NCBI RefSeq assembly: GCF_018449675.1
Contig: NZ_JAAVUZ010000013.1
Location: 1 to 64,000 of the forward strand
Source: Glaciihabitans sp. dw_435
Lineage (GTDB): Bacteria > Actinomycetota > Actinomycetes > Actinomycetales > Microbacteriaceae
Reading direction: 5' to 3'
Length of the DNA stretch: 64,000 nt
The position numbers were made by a program, and so were the translations under genes. How positions within the stretch are numbered: the stretch's first letter is position 1; every line of letters begins with the position of its first letter. Below are positions 18,158 to 28,591 of the stretch, piece after piece. The notes beneath the pieces were generated by a model that saw nothing but the letters and a program-made list of their open reading frames with translations, had not been told where the DNA came from and ran no database searches.

Positions 18158-19753
18158 CTAGGGAGTGGAGTTGGAGCCGTCGCCGGGCCGAGGGTCCTTC
18201 TGGGCGTCGATGCCCGGCCGCTCAGCGACGACGGGATACGGGCCGGTGTAGCCCTCCCGTGCCTTGGCTATCTCCAGGATCCTGTCGCGGGAGAGGTACC
18301 AGCCGAGAACGAGCAGCGGGATGATGACGACGAGCGACCCGATCGTGAGGGTGCCGACGGGGAAATCGATGGCCATGAGTACGAGTACCGCGACGAGAAA
18401 TGCGAGGGTCAGATAGGCAGTGAAGGGTGCACCAAAGAGTCGGAAGGACGGCCGTTCCGCCTTCCCCTCTTTCGCGAGCTTCTGCAGGCGCATCTGGCAC
18501 AGCACGATCATTCCCCATCCGGAGACGATGCCAAGGGCAGAGATATTGAGCACGATCTCAAATGCCTGCGATGGCACGATCGCGTTGAGTCCGACACCCA
18601 GGAGGGTGATGCAGCCCGTCAGCAGGATTCCTCCGTAGGGAACGCCCCGCGCGTTCATCACCCCGGTGAAGCGGGGAGCGGACCCGGCGACCGACATGGA
18701 GCGCAGGATCCGCCCCGTCGAGTACAGGCCAGCGTTGAGGCTCGACAACGCCGCGGTGAGCACGACGAAGTTCATGATGTTGCCGGCGATTGCAGCAACG
18801 GCGGGGCTGCCGATGCTCGAGAAGAACGTGACGAAAGGGCTCTCATCGGCGTGGTAGGCCGTATACGGCAGCAGCAGCGACAGAAGGAGCACCGACCCCA
18901 CGTAGAAGACGGCGATACGGATCACCACGGTGTTCACCGCGGTGGGCATGATCTTCTTCGGTTCCGCTGTCTCACCCGCTGCGGTGCCCACCAATTCGAT
19001 TCCGGCGTAGGCGAAGACGACTCCCTGGATTACCAACACCGCCGGGAGTAGTCCGGACGGAAAGAGTCCGCCGTTGTCCGCGAGGATCTGGAAGCCGGTG
19101 TCGCCGACGTTCGTGGGGAAGCGAAAGGCGAGAAAGATCGCGCCGACGATGAGGAAGGTCACCAGCGCTGCGACCTTGATGATGGCGAACCAGAATTCCA
19201 TTTCGCCGAACACCTTCACCGAGACCAGGTTGAGAGACAGCACGATGGCCAGGGCTATGAGGGCGAGGATCCACTGGGGGACGTCGGTGAAGGCAGACCA
19301 GAACTTGACGTAGAGAGCGACGGCCGTGACATCCACTATCGATGTCATTGCCCAGTTCAGGAAGTACATCCAACCGGCGACGTACGCGGCCTTCTCGCCG
19401 AGGAACTCCCGGGCATACGAGACGAAGGACCCGGACGACGGGCGATGGAGAACCAGCTCACCCAGCGCGCGGAGGATGAGGAACGCGAAAAACCCGCAGA
19501 CCGCGTAGATGATCATGAGGGACGGACCCGCCGTGGCGAGGCGTCCGCCGGCACCGAGGAACAGGCCGGTGCCGATGGCCCCTCCGATGGCGATCATCTG
19601 CAGTTGCCGGGGTTTGAGGGTCTTGTGGTAACCCTCTTGCTCCGAGGAGAAATCCTGGACCGCGGAGAGCTCGTCTCCCAGTCGCTCGCGTGGATTCTCG
19701 AGTTCCTCTGCCACGTCATGCGGCTGAGCGGACGGAATGCGCTTGTCGGTCAT
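18158..19753 (-). CDS. amino-acid permease (APC superfamily)
   Basis: A 531-residue transporter with about 12 hydrophobic helices. The N-terminal family signature [20 protein letters not shown] is typical of proton-coupled amino-acid permeases of the AAT type (GABA, lysine, aromatic amino acids). The substrate cannot be told. Both termini are hydrophilic: about 60 residues at the front and a Pro/Gly-rich tail. AGAAGG lies six bases before the ATG. A short CCGGG/CCCGG hairpin at 18137-18155, next to the stop, may help termination. Confidence 0.93.
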   Translation of the reverse strand: MTDKRIPSAQPHDVAEELENPRERLGDELSAVQDFSSEQEGYHKTLKPRQLQMIAIGGAIGTGLFLGAGGRLATAGPSLMIIYAVCGFFAFLILRALGELVLHRPSSGSFVSYAREFLGEKAAYVAGWMYFLNWAMTSIVDVTAVALYVKFWSAFTDVPQWILALIALAIVLSLNLVSVKVFGEMEFWFAIIKVAALVTFLIVGAIFLAFRFPTNVGDTGFQILADNGGLFPSGLLPAVLVIQGVVFAYAGIELVGTAAGETAEPKKIMPTAVNTVVIRIAVFYVGSVLLLSLLLPYTAYHADESPFVTFFSSIGSPAVAAIAGNIMNFVVLTAALSSLNAGLYSTGRILRSMSVAGSAPRFTGVMNARGVPYGGILLTGCITLLGVGLNAIVPSQAFEIVLNISALGIVSGWGMIVLCQMRLQKLAKEGKAERPSFRLFGAPFTAYLTLAFLVAVLVLMAIDFPVGTLTIGSLVVIIPLLVLGWYLSRDRILEIAKAREGYTGPYPVVAERPGIDAQKDPRPGDGSNSTP

Positions 19754-19984
19754 GAGGAACCTTCTCTCCGGTCGGCTTCGTTACCTCGTGATCAGGAGAT
19801 AGTACGTCCACGAGGGGCGCACCGCGCTGGTTGTGTGTTGCTTTCCTGTTGCATTTGCGTGTTCGGGGGATTTCGTTGGTGAACACGACAAAGCCCCGTG
19901 ATCTACGGGGATGCTGTGGCAGTGCGGACTCCGTGCGTACTCGCCCTGGCTACATGCTGTATTTGGCATGTACTGAACTCGGGC

Positions 19985-20018
19985 GGCATGGTTCGGAGTT
20001 CGTGCTCCGAACCATGCC
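19985..20018. repeat. 14-bp perfect inverted repeat
   Basis: ggcatggttcggag (19985-19998) pairs exactly with ctccgaaccatgcc (20005-20018) around a 6-base loop ttcgtg. No T-run follows on either strand. It may be a terminator, a small-RNA stem or a protein site. Confidence 0.85.
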
Positions 20019-20508
20019 GAGAATCGTGGCGCGGTTCGGGCCGAGTTCCTAGCTCCGCCCGATGCAGCACGCGATTCAACCTGGCTCAACAACCCGATTG
20101 CTGAGAAGCCATGCCCAGACTATATCCGGGGTGGGTCGAGCGATTCTCACCATCGGACCGCGCGTCGCGTGGGAGGTCCGATGGCGCCAGCAGACAGTGA
20201 CCGGCGGTTGGACGCTGATGGATCTCCGGGCGGCAGACTTCGGCCATTCTGCTGGGACGGAGCACGGAAGTGTCCCTCAAAAAGGGGACACCGTAGTGGG
20301 AGCCGGTCGGGGATCGGTACCCCCCAAAGTGGGGGTACGGGTGCCCCATCATTCGTGGCTTATTCTCGTGAATTACCAACCCGAAGCAGGATCGCACTCC
20401 GCTACTGACTGTCCTAGCAGTCTGTGGCACGGTCGGTCCAGAGCGATGTTTCGCCGAGATCCTGATGCCTTTCCTAGGGGCGTCATGAGAGCGGTGAAGC
20501 TGTCAGTG

Positions 20509-20549
20509 CCGGCGCTCCAAACGAACCCCCTAATCGTTTGGAGCGCCGG
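20509..20549. repeat. 16-bp perfect inverted repeat upstream of the exopolysaccharide genes
   Basis: ccggcgctccaaacga (20509-20524) pairs exactly with tcgtttggagcgccgg (20534-20549) around the 9-base loop accccctaa. It ends 140 bp before the first gene of the locus. A transcript entering from upstream would fold here, so it may insulate or attenuate expression. Confidence 0.85.
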
Positions 20550-20688
20550 TTCTCCCGCCCACAGCACCACCCCTTCCCTGTAAACCCGAAATGCAGGTTG
20601 ATAACGTGATCCGTTTTCCCGAGCGCGATTTTTTCGTCGCACGATGTCCATTGCCTCCATTTGCCGGCGGTGACACCGCGCGCTGACG

Positions 20689-22194
20689 ATGACTGTCTAC
20701 GGCCGATCGGCCGAATCATTCGTAACCGGCAGCCTCTCGTTCGACACGTCCGCCCGACGACGCGCCAAAACCACCTGGTCAGATCGCTACCGCACCCGCA
20801 TCCTGCTGTGTGACATCGCCGTTGTTGTCATCACCACGGTGGCCGCGCACTTCAGTCTCTTCGTGCTCGACCGGGTGGACCCGGCGGACACCCCAGCGGT
20901 GATTGCGTACACGGTGGTGTCGACCCTTGTGGGTCTCAGCTGGCTGTTGTCGCTCAGTGCAGTGCGCAGCCGCGATGCCCGCGTAGTGGGAATCAGCGTC
21001 GACGAATACCGGCGCATCGTGAGTGCCACGTTCGGGGTGTTCGGCGCGATCGCCATCGCGTCCGTGATCGTGCACGGCAGCATTGCGCGCAGCTACTTCG
21101 CCGTTGCGCTGCCACTGGGCCTTCTCGCTCTCGCGGCGGAGCGATGGATGAACCGTCGGTGGCTGGCCCGTCAGCGCAGACACGGGCGATTGCTCTCCCA
21201 CGTGATCGTCGCGGGAGAGCCCGACGACGTGCGGTACGTCATCGGCCAGATCGAGAAGAAGCGCGGCGGGGTGGAATACCACGTCATTGGTGCGGCCACC
21301 GCGGACGCCGACTCCCAGACGGGCATTACCGTGCGGGGCATTACCGTCCCCGTCATCAGCACGATCGAGACCGTCGCGGACGCCGTCGGCCGCGTCGAGG
21401 CCGACGCGGTGATCGTGGCCGGGCCGTTGCGCGGCGGAAACCAGTTTCTCAAGGTCCTGGGATGGCAGCTGGAAGAGTCATCCACCCAATTGATCATGGC
21501 GCCGGGTCTGACCAACGTCGCCGGTCCCCGCATCCACTTCCGTCCCGTCGAGGGACTTCCGCTCATGCACGTGGAACTGCCGCAGTACTCGGGAGCGAGG
21601 CACGCGACGAAGCGTGCACTCGACATCTGCCTCTCGGCGTGCGCCCTCATCGTGCTGTCGCCGGCACTGCTCGTGCTCGCCCTGCTGGTGGTGCGGGACA
21701 GCCCCGGCCCCGCGCTCTTCCGTCAGCAGCGGGTCGGCCGCAATGGGCGCCCGTTCACCATGCTCAAGTTCCGGTCGATGGTCGAGGACGCCGAGTCCCG
21801 TCTCGCGGCGCTTGCACTGCTCAACCAGGGCGCCGGCCCGCTCTTCAAGCTGGTCGAGGACCCGCGGGTCACCCGCATCGGCAAGCACCTGCGTCGTTTC
21901 TCGCTCGACGAGCTTCCCCAGTTCTGGAATGTGCTGAAAGGCGACATGAGTCTCGTTGGCCCTAGGCCCCCGCTGGAGCGGGAGGTCGAGAGTTACGACT
22001 CGACGGTGCGACGCCGGCTGTACATCCGGCCCGGCCTGACTGGCATGTGGCAGACCAACGGCCGCTCCCTCCTCGACTGGGAGGAGAGCGTGCGCCTCGA
22101 CCTCTACTACGTCGAGAACTGGTCCATCACCGGTGACCTCATCCTGCTCTGGCGCACGGCAAAGATGCTGTTCCGCCCGTCGGGTGCGTACTAG
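20689..22194 (+). CDS. polyprenyl-phosphate sugar-1-phosphate transferase (exopolysaccharide initiation)
   Basis: It starts repeat-unit assembly by loading a sugar phosphate onto the lipid carrier at the inner membrane face. The N-terminal half has about four transmembrane helices and a nucleotide-binding-like domain with VIVAG stretches (about 170-260). The C-terminal 200 residues are the bacterial sugar transferase domain: KRALDICLSACALIVL membrane hairpin, KFRSMV, RRFSLDELPQFWNVLKGDMS, VGPRPP and RPGLTGMWQ. Length of 501 is typical of WbaP/CpsE-like enzymes. The sugar is not predictable with confidence. No strong ribosome site is visible. It is the first gene of the locus. Confidence 0.95.
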   Translation: MTVYGRSAESFVTGSLSFDTSARRRAKTTWSDRYRTRILLCDIAVVVITTVAAHFSLFVLDRVDPADTPAVIAYTVVSTLVGLSWLLSLSAVRSRDARVVGISVDEYRRIVSATFGVFGAIAIASVIVHGSIARSYFAVALPLGLLALAAERWMNRRWLARQRRHGRLLSHVIVAGEPDDVRYVIGQIEKKRGGVEYHVIGAATADADSQTGITVRGITVPVISTIETVADAVGRVEADAVIVAGPLRGGNQFLKVLGWQLEESSTQLIMAPGLTNVAGPRIHFRPVEGLPLMHVELPQYSGARHATKRALDICLSACALIVLSPALLVLALLVVRDSPGPALFRQQRVGRNGRPFTMLKFRSMVEDAESRLAALALLNQGAGPLFKLVEDPRVTRIGKHLRRFSLDELPQFWNVLKGDMSLVGPRPPLEREVESYDSTVRRRLYIRPGLTGMWQTNGRSLLDWEESVRLDLYYVENWSITGDLILLWRTAKMLFRPSGAY

Positions 22195-22248
22195 CCGCCC
22201 GACATTGCCCGACCCCATCGACTTCACCGCTGCCCACCCGAGAGAGAT

Positions 22249-23331
22249 ATGGAACACATGACCGAGAAGCTCACCGTTGCCCTTGTCGGCGCCGGCTACT
22301 GGGGCCCCAATCTGGCCCGCAACTTCAGCACAAGTCCCGACTGGGACCTGGTCGCAATCTGCGACCTCGATGTGCCCAAGGCCGAGCGCCTCGCGCGGAC
22401 GGTGGGAGGTGACGTCGCCCAGTTCACTTTCGAGGAGGTGCTCGACATGCCGGGCATCGATGCCATCGCGATTGCCACTCCGGCGCGCACCCACCACGGC
22501 ATCGCCCTTGCGGCGCTCAAGGCGGGCAAGCACGTCCTGGTCGAGAAGCCGCTGGCCGACAGCACCGAACACGGCCGCGAAATGGTAGAGGAGGCGCGTC
22601 TTCGCGGACTCACTCTCATGGCCGACCACACCTATTGCTACACGCCGGCGGTCGCGAAGATGCGCGAGCTCATCGAGGACGGAGCCCTCGGTGACATCCT
22701 CTTTGTGGACGCGGTTCGCATCAACCTCGGACTCATCCAGCCCGATGTGGATGTCTTCTGGGATCTCGCGCCGCACGACCTGTCGATTCTCGACTTCATC
22801 CTTCCCGGCGGCCTGAATGCAACGGCGGTGTCGGCACAGGGCTCCGATCCACTCGGTGCCGGACGTAGTTGTGTCGGGTACCTCACCCTTCCGATCGGCG
22901 AGGGAGCGCTCGCCCACATCCACGTGAACTGGCTCAGCCCGACGAAGATCCGCCGGATGGTGATCGGCGGTTCGCGTCGAACCCTCGTGTGGGACGACCT
23001 CAACCCGCAGCAGCGGCTGAGTGTGTTCGACCGCGGCGTCGACCTCGGCGCGCAGTCGACAGCGGGGGCCGATCGTGCGGCCTCCACCGTGTCCTACCGC
23101 CTGGGCGACACCTGGTCGCCGGCGCTGGCGGAACGCGAGGCGCTCGGCGACATGGTTGCCGAGTTTGCGGCCAGCATCCGGGAAGGACGGCCGTCGCGCA
23201 CCGGCGGGGATGCCGCCCTCCGGGTGCTTGCGGTGTTGGAGGCGGCGCGGGAATCGCTCGCCGCCAGCGGACAAATCAGCGCGGTTGCCACCCAGCACGC
23301 GGGACTGGAGGCTGCATCGTGGGCACGTTGA
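22249..23331 (+). CDS. Gfo/Idh/MocA-family nucleotide-sugar oxidoreductase
   Basis: The N-terminal Rossmann fold has GAGYWGPNLARNF. The family Lys-Pro signature is VEKPLAD near residue 98, and the substrate domain has a conserved FWDLAPHDLSILDF helix. In polysaccharide loci such enzymes (WlbA/WbpB type) oxidise the 3-OH of UDP-GlcNAc(A) before transamination. The aminotransferases nearby fit this, but the substrate is inferred. Two starts are possible, ATG 22249 or ATG 22258; AGAGAG precedes the first. Its end overlaps the next gene by 13 bp. Confidence 0.88.
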   Translation: MEHMTEKLTVALVGAGYWGPNLARNFSTSPDWDLVAICDLDVPKAERLARTVGGDVAQFTFEEVLDMPGIDAIAIATPARTHHGIALAALKAGKHVLVEKPLADSTEHGREMVEEARLRGLTLMADHTYCYTPAVAKMRELIEDGALGDILFVDAVRINLGLIQPDVDVFWDLAPHDLSILDFILPGGLNATAVSAQGSDPLGAGRSCVGYLTLPIGEGALAHIHVNWLSPTKIRRMVIGGSRRTLVWDDLNPQQRLSVFDRGVDLGAQSTAGADRAASTVSYRLGDTWSPALAEREALGDMVAEFAASIREGRPSRTGGDAALRVLAVLEAARESLAASGQISAVATQHAGLEAASWAR

Positions 23332-24317
23332 GCGGGGCATCCATTCTCGTCACGGGCGGTGCCGGAACGATCGGTTCGGCCATCGTCGACCAGCTGCTGG
23401 AGGCGGGCGCCGGGCACATCGACATCCTCGACAACCTCGTGCGCGGGCGGGTGGACAACATCGCGACGGCGATCGACTCCGGTCGGGTTCACCTGATCGA
23501 GGGCGACCTCCGCAACCGCGACCTCGTCCACGACGTGACGCGGGGCAAGGACCTTGTCTTCCATCAGGCCGCCATCCGCATCACCCAGTGCGCCGAGGAA
23601 CCGCGGCTGGCGCTCGACGTTCTCGTCGGCGGCAGCTTCACCGTGTACGAGGCGGCCGCCGAACACGGCGTGAGCAAGGTTATCGCGGCCTCCAGTGCCT
23701 CGGTGTACGGCCTCGCGGAAGAATTCCCCACCGGGGAGCGGCACCACCCGTACAACAACGACACCTTTTACGGTGCGGCGAAGTCCTTCACCGAGGGAAT
23801 GCTCGCGAGCTTCCGCGCGATGAACGGACTCGATTACACGGCGCTGCGCTACTTCAACGTGTACGGGCCGCGCATGGACGTGCACGGCCTCTACACCGAA
23901 GTACTCGTGCGGTGGATGGAGCGCATCGCCGACGGCAAGCCCCCGCTCATCCTGGGCGACGGGCACCAGACCATGGACTTCGTCTTCACGCGGGACGTCG
24001 CGCGGGCCAACCTTCTCGCCGCGGTGAGCCCCGTCGTCGCGGGTGTCTACAACGTCGGCACCGGCGTGGAGACGAGCCTGCTTGAGCTGGCGCAGACACT
24101 GCTGCGGGTAATGGACTCCCCGCTCTCGGTCGAGTTCGGCCCAGAGCGCGCCGTCAACGGCGTCACCCGGCGGCTCGCGGATACCTCCGCCGCTCGCCTC
24201 GACCTCGGCTTCGAGGCTGCCGTCGACCTGGAGACGGGGCTGCGCGAGCTGGTGGAGTGGTGGAGACCACAGCGCGAGCTTGTCGCCGCCGGACGCGAAA
24301 GCGAGGTCGTCCGATGA
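23319..24317 (+). CDS. NAD-dependent nucleotide-sugar epimerase/dehydratase
   Basis: An extended short-chain dehydrogenase/reductase of 332 residues. It has the NAD loop VTGGAGTIGS, the catalytic Ser in SSASVYG and the Tyr-x-x-x-Lys pair in FYGAAKSFTEG. It is most like UDP-sugar 4-epimerases (GalE/WbpP group), though a dehydratase role is not excluded. The GTG start at 23319 has GGAGG seven bases upstream and lies inside the previous gene. The longer upstream frame runs through the oxidoreductase gene and is not real. It ends in an ATGA overlap with the next gene. Confidence 0.88.
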   Translation: MGTLSGASILVTGGAGTIGSAIVDQLLEAGAGHIDILDNLVRGRVDNIATAIDSGRVHLIEGDLRNRDLVHDVTRGKDLVFHQAAIRITQCAEEPRLALDVLVGGSFTVYEAAAEHGVSKVIAASSASVYGLAEEFPTGERHHPYNNDTFYGAAKSFTEGMLASFRAMNGLDYTALRYFNVYGPRMDVHGLYTEVLVRWMERIADGKPPLILGDGHQTMDFVFTRDVARANLLAAVSPVVAGVYNVGTGVETSLLELAQTLLRVMDSPLSVEFGPERAVNGVTRRLADTSAARLDLGFEAAVDLETGLRELVEWWRPQRELVAAGRESEVVR

Positions 24318-25456
24318 GCCGGATCAACGTCATGCAGCCCTGGCTCGGCCAGGCGGAAATCGATGCCGTTGCCGAGGTCATCAGCTCGGGGTGGGTCGCA
24401 CAGGGTCCACGGGTCGCGCAGTTCGAACGCGAGTTCGCGCAGTCCCAGCAGGTTGCCCACGCGGTCGCCGTCTCCAGTTGCACGACGGCCCTGCAGCTGG
24501 CACTCGTGGTCGCGGGAGTTTCTGCCGGCGACGACGTGGTCGTGCCCTCGTTCTCCTTCATCGCAACGGCCAATGCCCCCGTGTACGTCGGTGCACGGCC
24601 CGTCTTCGCGGACGTCGACCCCCTCACCGGCAACCTGTCGGCGGAGACACTCCTGGCGGCGCTCACTCCCGCAACCACCGCGGTCATCGCCGTCGACCAG
24701 GGCGGGGTGCCCGTGGACCTCGACGCCATCCGCGCGGTGACCGACCCCCTGGGAATTGTGGTGATTGAGGATGCCGCGTGCGGCGTCGGATCCGTCTACC
24801 GCGGTCGCCCCGTGGGGGCAGGCGCCGACCTCACCGCGTGGTCGTTCCACCCCCGCAAGATCCTGACAACGGGGGAGGGCGGGATGCTGACCTCTCCGCA
24901 CCAGGAGCTCGCCGACAGGGCTCGCCGCCTGCGTGAACACGCCATGTCCGTCTCCGCGGCTGATCGTCATGCCAACACCCTGGCCCCCGCCGAGGAGTAC
25001 ACCGAGGTCGGCTACAACTTCCGCATGACCGACCTGCAGGCAGCTGTGGGAATCGTGCAGCTCGAGCGCCTCCCCGTCGTCGTCGAGCGGAGGAGGGAGA
25101 TCGCGGCGGTCTACTCCGCCGCGATCGCCTCCATCCCCGGGCTGCGGGCGGTCGCCGATCCCGAGTGGGGTACGTCCAACTTCCAGTCGTTCTGGGTCGA
25201 GGTGGGCTATCCCTACCCGCTCGACCGGGATGAACTGCTGACGGCGCTGGCCAACGCCGACATCTCCGCTCGCCGCGGAATCATGGCGTCCCACCGTCAG
25301 CCCGCCTACCGCGACCGTTCCACCGGTGAGGCGAGCCTGGCCGTCACCGACCAGCTCACCGATTCCACCCTGATTCTCCCGATCTATCACGAGCTCACCG
25401 GGGACGACCAGGACCGGGTCATCCGTGTCCTCAGGTTCGGGGCGGGGCTGTCATGA
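24314..25456 (+). CDS. DegT/DnrJ/EryC1/StrS aminotransferase (first copy)
   Basis: A PLP-dependent sugar aminotransferase of 380 residues that converts a keto-nucleotide-sugar to the amino sugar. Family features are the N-terminal [20 protein letters not shown], the [10 protein letters not shown] cofactor region, [11 protein letters not shown], and the PLP lysine in [15 protein letters not shown]. The ATG at 24314 forms an ATGA overlap with the epimerase stop. It is followed directly by a NeuD/PglD-like acetyltransferase. The PglE-PglD type pairing suggests that the amino group formed here is then acylated. Confidence 0.92.
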   Translation: MSRINVMQPWLGQAEIDAVAEVISSGWVAQGPRVAQFEREFAQSQQVAHAVAVSSCTTALQLALVVAGVSAGDDVVVPSFSFIATANAPVYVGARPVFADVDPLTGNLSAETLLAALTPATTAVIAVDQGGVPVDLDAIRAVTDPLGIVVIEDAACGVGSVYRGRPVGAGADLTAWSFHPRKILTTGEGGMLTSPHQELADRARRLREHAMSVSAADRHANTLAPAEEYTEVGYNFRMTDLQAAVGIVQLERLPVVVERRREIAAVYSAAIASIPGLRAVADPEWGTSNFQSFWVEVGYPYPLDRDELLTALANADISARRGIMASHRQPAYRDRSTGEASLAVTDQLTDSTLILPIYHELTGDDQDRVIRVLRFGAGLS

Positions 25457-26109
25457 CCGAGGTGATCCTTGTGGGGGCGAGCGGTCTCGCCCGCGAGGCC
25501 CTCACCGTCGTGCGGTCCCTGCACTCGCACCGGGTCGTCGGCATCCTCGACGATTCCGAGTCGCGGTGGGGCACGACGATCGACGGGGTGCCCGTTCTCG
25601 GCGGCATGGATGTCGCCATGGATCATCCATCGGCGAAGCTGGCGATCTGTGTGGGACAGGGCGCCGCCCGGGCCCGCCTGGCCGCGCGACTGGAGCTGGC
25701 AGGCGTGACCGGCGCGCGGTACACCACGCTCGTGTCTCCGCACGTGCGGGTTCCCCGGTCCTGCCACATCGGCGTCGGCAGCATTCTGCTCGACGGTGTG
25801 GTTCTCACCGCGGACGTGACGATCGACCGCCACGTCGTCGTGATGCCGCACGTGACGCTGACCCATGGCAACCGAATCGAGTCATTCGCGACGCTGTGTG
25901 CCGGGGTCACGCTCGGCGGCGGTGTGCGCGTCGGGTCGGAGGCGTACCTCGGCATGAACTCCAGCGTGCGTGAGCGCGTCCACGTCGGCGCGCGGTCGGT
26001 GCTCGGTATGGGCGCCGTGCTGCTGCGCGATCTGCCCTCCCGCGAGACCTGGGTGGGCGTTCCTGCCGCCCTCGTTGACGGCGTCGCCGTGGGAGGGGGC
26101 CGCTCGTGA
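25453..26109 (+). CDS. NeuD/PglD-like sugar O/N-acetyltransferase
   Basis: A 218-residue protein with the two-part plan of the family. A short N-terminal Rossmann-like domain ([19 protein letters not shown]) is followed from about residue 95 by a left-handed beta-helix of hexapeptide repeats (for example [19 protein letters not shown]). The C-terminal cap ends [17 protein letters not shown]. NeuD members O-acetylate sialic acid and PglD members N-acetylate UDP-4-amino sugars. The adjacent DegT aminotransferase favours the PglD-like role. It has an ATGA overlap at its front and a GTGA overlap at its end. Confidence 0.88.
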   Translation: MTEVILVGASGLAREALTVVRSLHSHRVVGILDDSESRWGTTIDGVPVLGGMDVAMDHPSAKLAICVGQGAARARLAARLELAGVTGARYTTLVSPHVRVPRSCHIGVGSILLDGVVLTADVTIDRHVVVMPHVTLTHGNRIESFATLCAGVTLGGGVRVGSEAYLGMNSSVRERVHVGARSVLGMGAVLLRDLPSRETWVGVPAALVDGVAVGGGRS

Positions 26110-27137
26110 GTCGTCCCGTCGTCAGCGTTGTCATCCCCACCTACAACTATGCGCACTACCTTCCGGTGGCGATCGAGAGCGTTCGGTCACAGTCCGGGGT
26201 CGACGTCGAGATCATTGTGGTGGATGACGCGTCGACCGACGACAGCGCGTGCGTGGCGACAGAGCTCGCCGCCGACGACACCCGCATCCGCGTGCTGCTG
26301 CAGCCCGTCAACCGGGGTCACATCGCGACCTACAACGCCGGACTGGAGCTCGCCACCGGCGAGTATGTCGTGCTGCTGTCGGCCGACGACGCCCTTGCCC
26401 CCGGGTCCCTCGAACGGGCGGTAGCCCTGCTGGAGAGTCACCCCGCTGTCGGCCTCGTCTACGGGTACGCGCAGGACTTTTCGGGCGACGTGCCCGTGGG
26501 TAAGACCATCGCCGCGACGACGACGGTGTGGCCGGGGGAGTCGTGGATCGCCCGCATGTGCGAGCGCGGCAGCAACACGATTGTGAATCCCGAGGCGGTG
26601 ATGCGCCGCTCGGTACTCGAGCGCATCGGTGCGTACGACCCCGCGCTGCCGCAGACCGCCGACATGGACCTGTGGATGAGGGCGGCTGCCGTCAGCGATG
26701 TCGGCCGGGTCAACGGTCCCGTGCAGGCGTACTACCGCGTGCACGGCGCCAACATGCACCTCACGTCCCTCAGCGGACTGCTCCGCGAGTTTTCGGCGCG
26801 GCACGACACGTTTGAGGGGTTCTTTCTCGGCGCGGGCGCCCGACTCGACCGCGCGGGCCAGCTCCGTCGCCTCGCCCGCCGCTCGCTTGCCCGGGAGGGC
26901 GTGCGCACGGCGACACTGGCGGTGGGGAGCTCCGACCCGGCACTACGCGCGACCGCGCGCGACTGGGTCGAGCAGGCTCAGCGGATCTGGCCGGCGATAA
27001 CCTCCACTCCCGAGTGGCGCCGGTACCTGCGAAGGAGTGCCCGGCGTCCGGGCGCCATCACCGCCTACATCGAAACCCGGCGGGCCTACGCGCGAAGCGC
27101 GCTGCGTTGGCGGCGTTGGCGGAGGTACGGCACATGA
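26106..27137 (+). CDS. family 2 glycosyltransferase
   Basis: The GT-A domain starts at residue 3 with [20 protein letters not shown]. The nucleotide-sugar Asp lies in VDDASTDDS and the metal-binding motif in [10 protein letters not shown]. No membrane segment is seen, so it works at the cytoplasmic membrane face on the lipid-linked repeat unit. The C-terminal 110 residues are Arg-rich and helical. It is clearly related to the GT2 at 29727: the first 130 residues align closely by eye. The GTG start overlaps the previous stop. Confidence 0.92.
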   Translation: MSRPVVSVVIPTYNYAHYLPVAIESVRSQSGVDVEIIVVDDASTDDSACVATELAADDTRIRVLLQPVNRGHIATYNAGLELATGEYVVLLSADDALAPGSLERAVALLESHPAVGLVYGYAQDFSGDVPVGKTIAATTTVWPGESWIARMCERGSNTIVNPEAVMRRSVLERIGAYDPALPQTADMDLWMRAAAVSDVGRVNGPVQAYYRVHGANMHLTSLSGLLREFSARHDTFEGFFLGAGARLDRAGQLRRLARRSLAREGVRTATLAVGSSDPALRATARDWVEQAQRIWPAITSTPEWRRYLRRSARRPGAITAYIETRRAYARSALRWRRWRRYGT

Positions 27138-28591
27138 CCCTGCCCTCCGTCCGCCCCGCCCTCGGAACCCAGGTGCGCAGTGGTCTCCTCTGGAGTTCGC
27201 TGAACAACATCGTGCTGAGGCTGGGAAGCCTCGCCCTGGGGATAGTCCTTGCGCGCCTGCTCACGCCCCAGGAATTCGGTGCGTACGCTGTCGCTCTCAG
27301 CGTGCAGGCCGTGTTGATGACGCTGGCCGACTTTGGCCTGAGTGCCGACCTCGTGCGGTCACCCGACTTCGCGCGCCGTGCTCCGACGGTCGCCACCCTT
27401 GGTCTCGTCACCGGTGGCATTCTCACCGCGGCGATGGCCCTCACCGCCGCCCCGATCGCCGGCCTGCTCGGCAGCCCGGAGTCGACACCCGTGCTGCTCG
27501 TTCTCTCGGTCACCATGATGCTGGGGAGCGCAGGCGTCGTTCCGTTTGCCTCGCTGTTGCGCCGGTTCGACCAGCGCCGGCTGTTTGTCATCGCCGTTGC
27601 CGACTTCGTGGTCAGCACGAGTGTCACCGTCGTTCTCCTGCTCGCCGGCTGGGGAGTGGTGTCGCTGGCCATCGCCCGCGTCGTGGCGCAGACCGTCACG
27701 CTCATCCTCCAGTTCACCCTGTCGGGCGAACGTCCCCGCTTCGGCCTCGACCGCAGCCTTGCCGCATCCGTGTTGCGGTTTGGGCTTCCCGTTGCCGGTG
27801 CGAACCTGCTGTCCTGGGCGGTGCTCGGTGTCGACAAACTCGTGGTGGCGGCGATGGTCGATCCCATCGCGCTGGGCTTCTATGTGCTCGCCTTCAACGT
27901 GTCGACGTGGCCGATGACGGCCGCGGGCCAGGTGCTGCGTTCGGTGGCACTCCCGGCGTTTGCGCGCACGTCCGGGGCCGCCCGGTCCCATGCGCTCGCC
28001 AGCGCCTTTGCGCTGACCTGGGCGGTATCGCTCCCGCTCGGGGGACTGCTGGCAGTGCTGGCGTCGCCACTCGTGTCCGCGCTCTACGGGGACCGATGGG
28101 CGCCCGCCGCGACGGCGCTCGCCGCTCTCGGCCTGCTCGGAGCCGTGCGGGTGGTGTTCGAGCTCTTCGTCGCGTACCTGCTCGTCGAGGGCGCATCCGG
28201 CCGGGTGCTGGTGGTACAGGGTGTGTGGCTCGCCGCCCTCGTCGTTGCCCTCATCCCCGCGATCGCCATCTGGGGTTTTGTGGGTGCCGCGTGGGCCCAC
28301 GTGGCTGTCGCCCTCGTCGTCGTCGCTCCCGCGTACCTGATCGCGCTCCGCAAGGTCGGGTTTGATCCCCGCTCACTCGTCCGGGGCGTGTGGCCGCCCC
28401 TCGTCGCGGCCATCCCGGCAGGGGTCGCCGCCTACGGTTTCTCCCACCTGATGACCAATCCCTGGGCAGCGCTCGCCTGCGGCGGGACCGCGGGAGCGCT
28501 CGTCTACGCCGGCGGCCTGCGTCGCTGGGCCCAGCGCCGCATCACCGAACTGACCGCTCCGGCACTCGCCGGCGAAGAGAGGATGTCATGA
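27134..28591 (+). CDS. polysaccharide flippase (Wzx-like, MOP superfamily)
   Basis: A 485-residue membrane protein with 12-14 helices that would flip the finished lipid-linked repeat unit across the membrane. The N-terminus, from GLLWSSLNNIVLRLGSLALG to ARLLTPQEFGAYAVALSV, is typical of the polysaccharide synthase/Wzx family. The ATG at 27134 makes an ATGA overlap with the GT2 gene; the longer upstream frame only runs through that gene. Together with the Wzy-like protein at 46435 it points to Wzx/Wzy-dependent assembly. Confidence 0.93.
   Translation: MTLPSVRPALGTQVRSGLLWSSLNNIVLRLGSLALGIVLARLLTPQEFGAYAVALSVQAVLMTLADFGLSADLVRSPDFARRAPTVATLGLVTGGILTAAMALTAAPIAGLLGSPESTPVLLVLSVTMMLGSAGVVPFASLLRRFDQRRLFVIAVADFVVSTSVTVVLLLAGWGVVSLAIARVVAQTVTLILQFTLSGERPRFGLDRSLAASVLRFGLPVAGANLLSWAVLGVDKLVVAAMVDPIALGFYVLAFNVSTWPMTAAGQVLRSVALPAFARTSGAARSHALASAFALTWAVSLPLGGLLAVLASPLVSALYGDRWAPAATALAALGLLGAVRVVFELFVAYLLVEGASGRVLVVQGVWLAALVVALIPAIAIWGFVGAAWAHVAVALVVVAPAYLIALRKVGFDPRSLVRGVWPPLVAAIPAGVAAYGFSHLMTNPWAALACGGTAGALVYAGGLRRWAQRRITELTAPALAGEERMS

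Larger units (their letters stand above)
19754..20688. other. 935-bp gene-free region rich in inverted repeats
   Basis: No reading frame here looks like a real gene; the longest frames are short, overlap on both strands and have no recognisable sequence. I found no tRNA cloverleaf. What stands out is a series of inverted repeats: CCCCGT/ACGGGG (19894-19910), a 14-bp perfect stem (19985-20018), CATCGGACC/GGTCCGATG (20151-20183), GTGTCCC/GGGACAC (20270-20291), GTACCCCC/GGGGGTAC (20317-20338) and a 16-bp perfect stem (20509-20549). It separates the permease from the exopolysaccharide genes and must hold the promoters of both. Confidence 0.8.

Noticed and set aside
19985-20018. Possible tRNA or part of one, because of the long stem.
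   Set aside because: No D, anticodon and T arms can be arranged around it; it is a simple hairpin.
19754-20688. Remnant insertion sequence.
   Set aside because: No transposase-like peptide in any frame and no terminal repeats flanked by target duplication; kept only as an open alternative.
21478-23340. A 620-codon open frame antisense to the sugar-phosphate transferase and oxidoreductase genes.
   Set aside because: Composition is Arg/Asp/Gly/His-rich shadow sequence; the opposite strand has two clear family matches.
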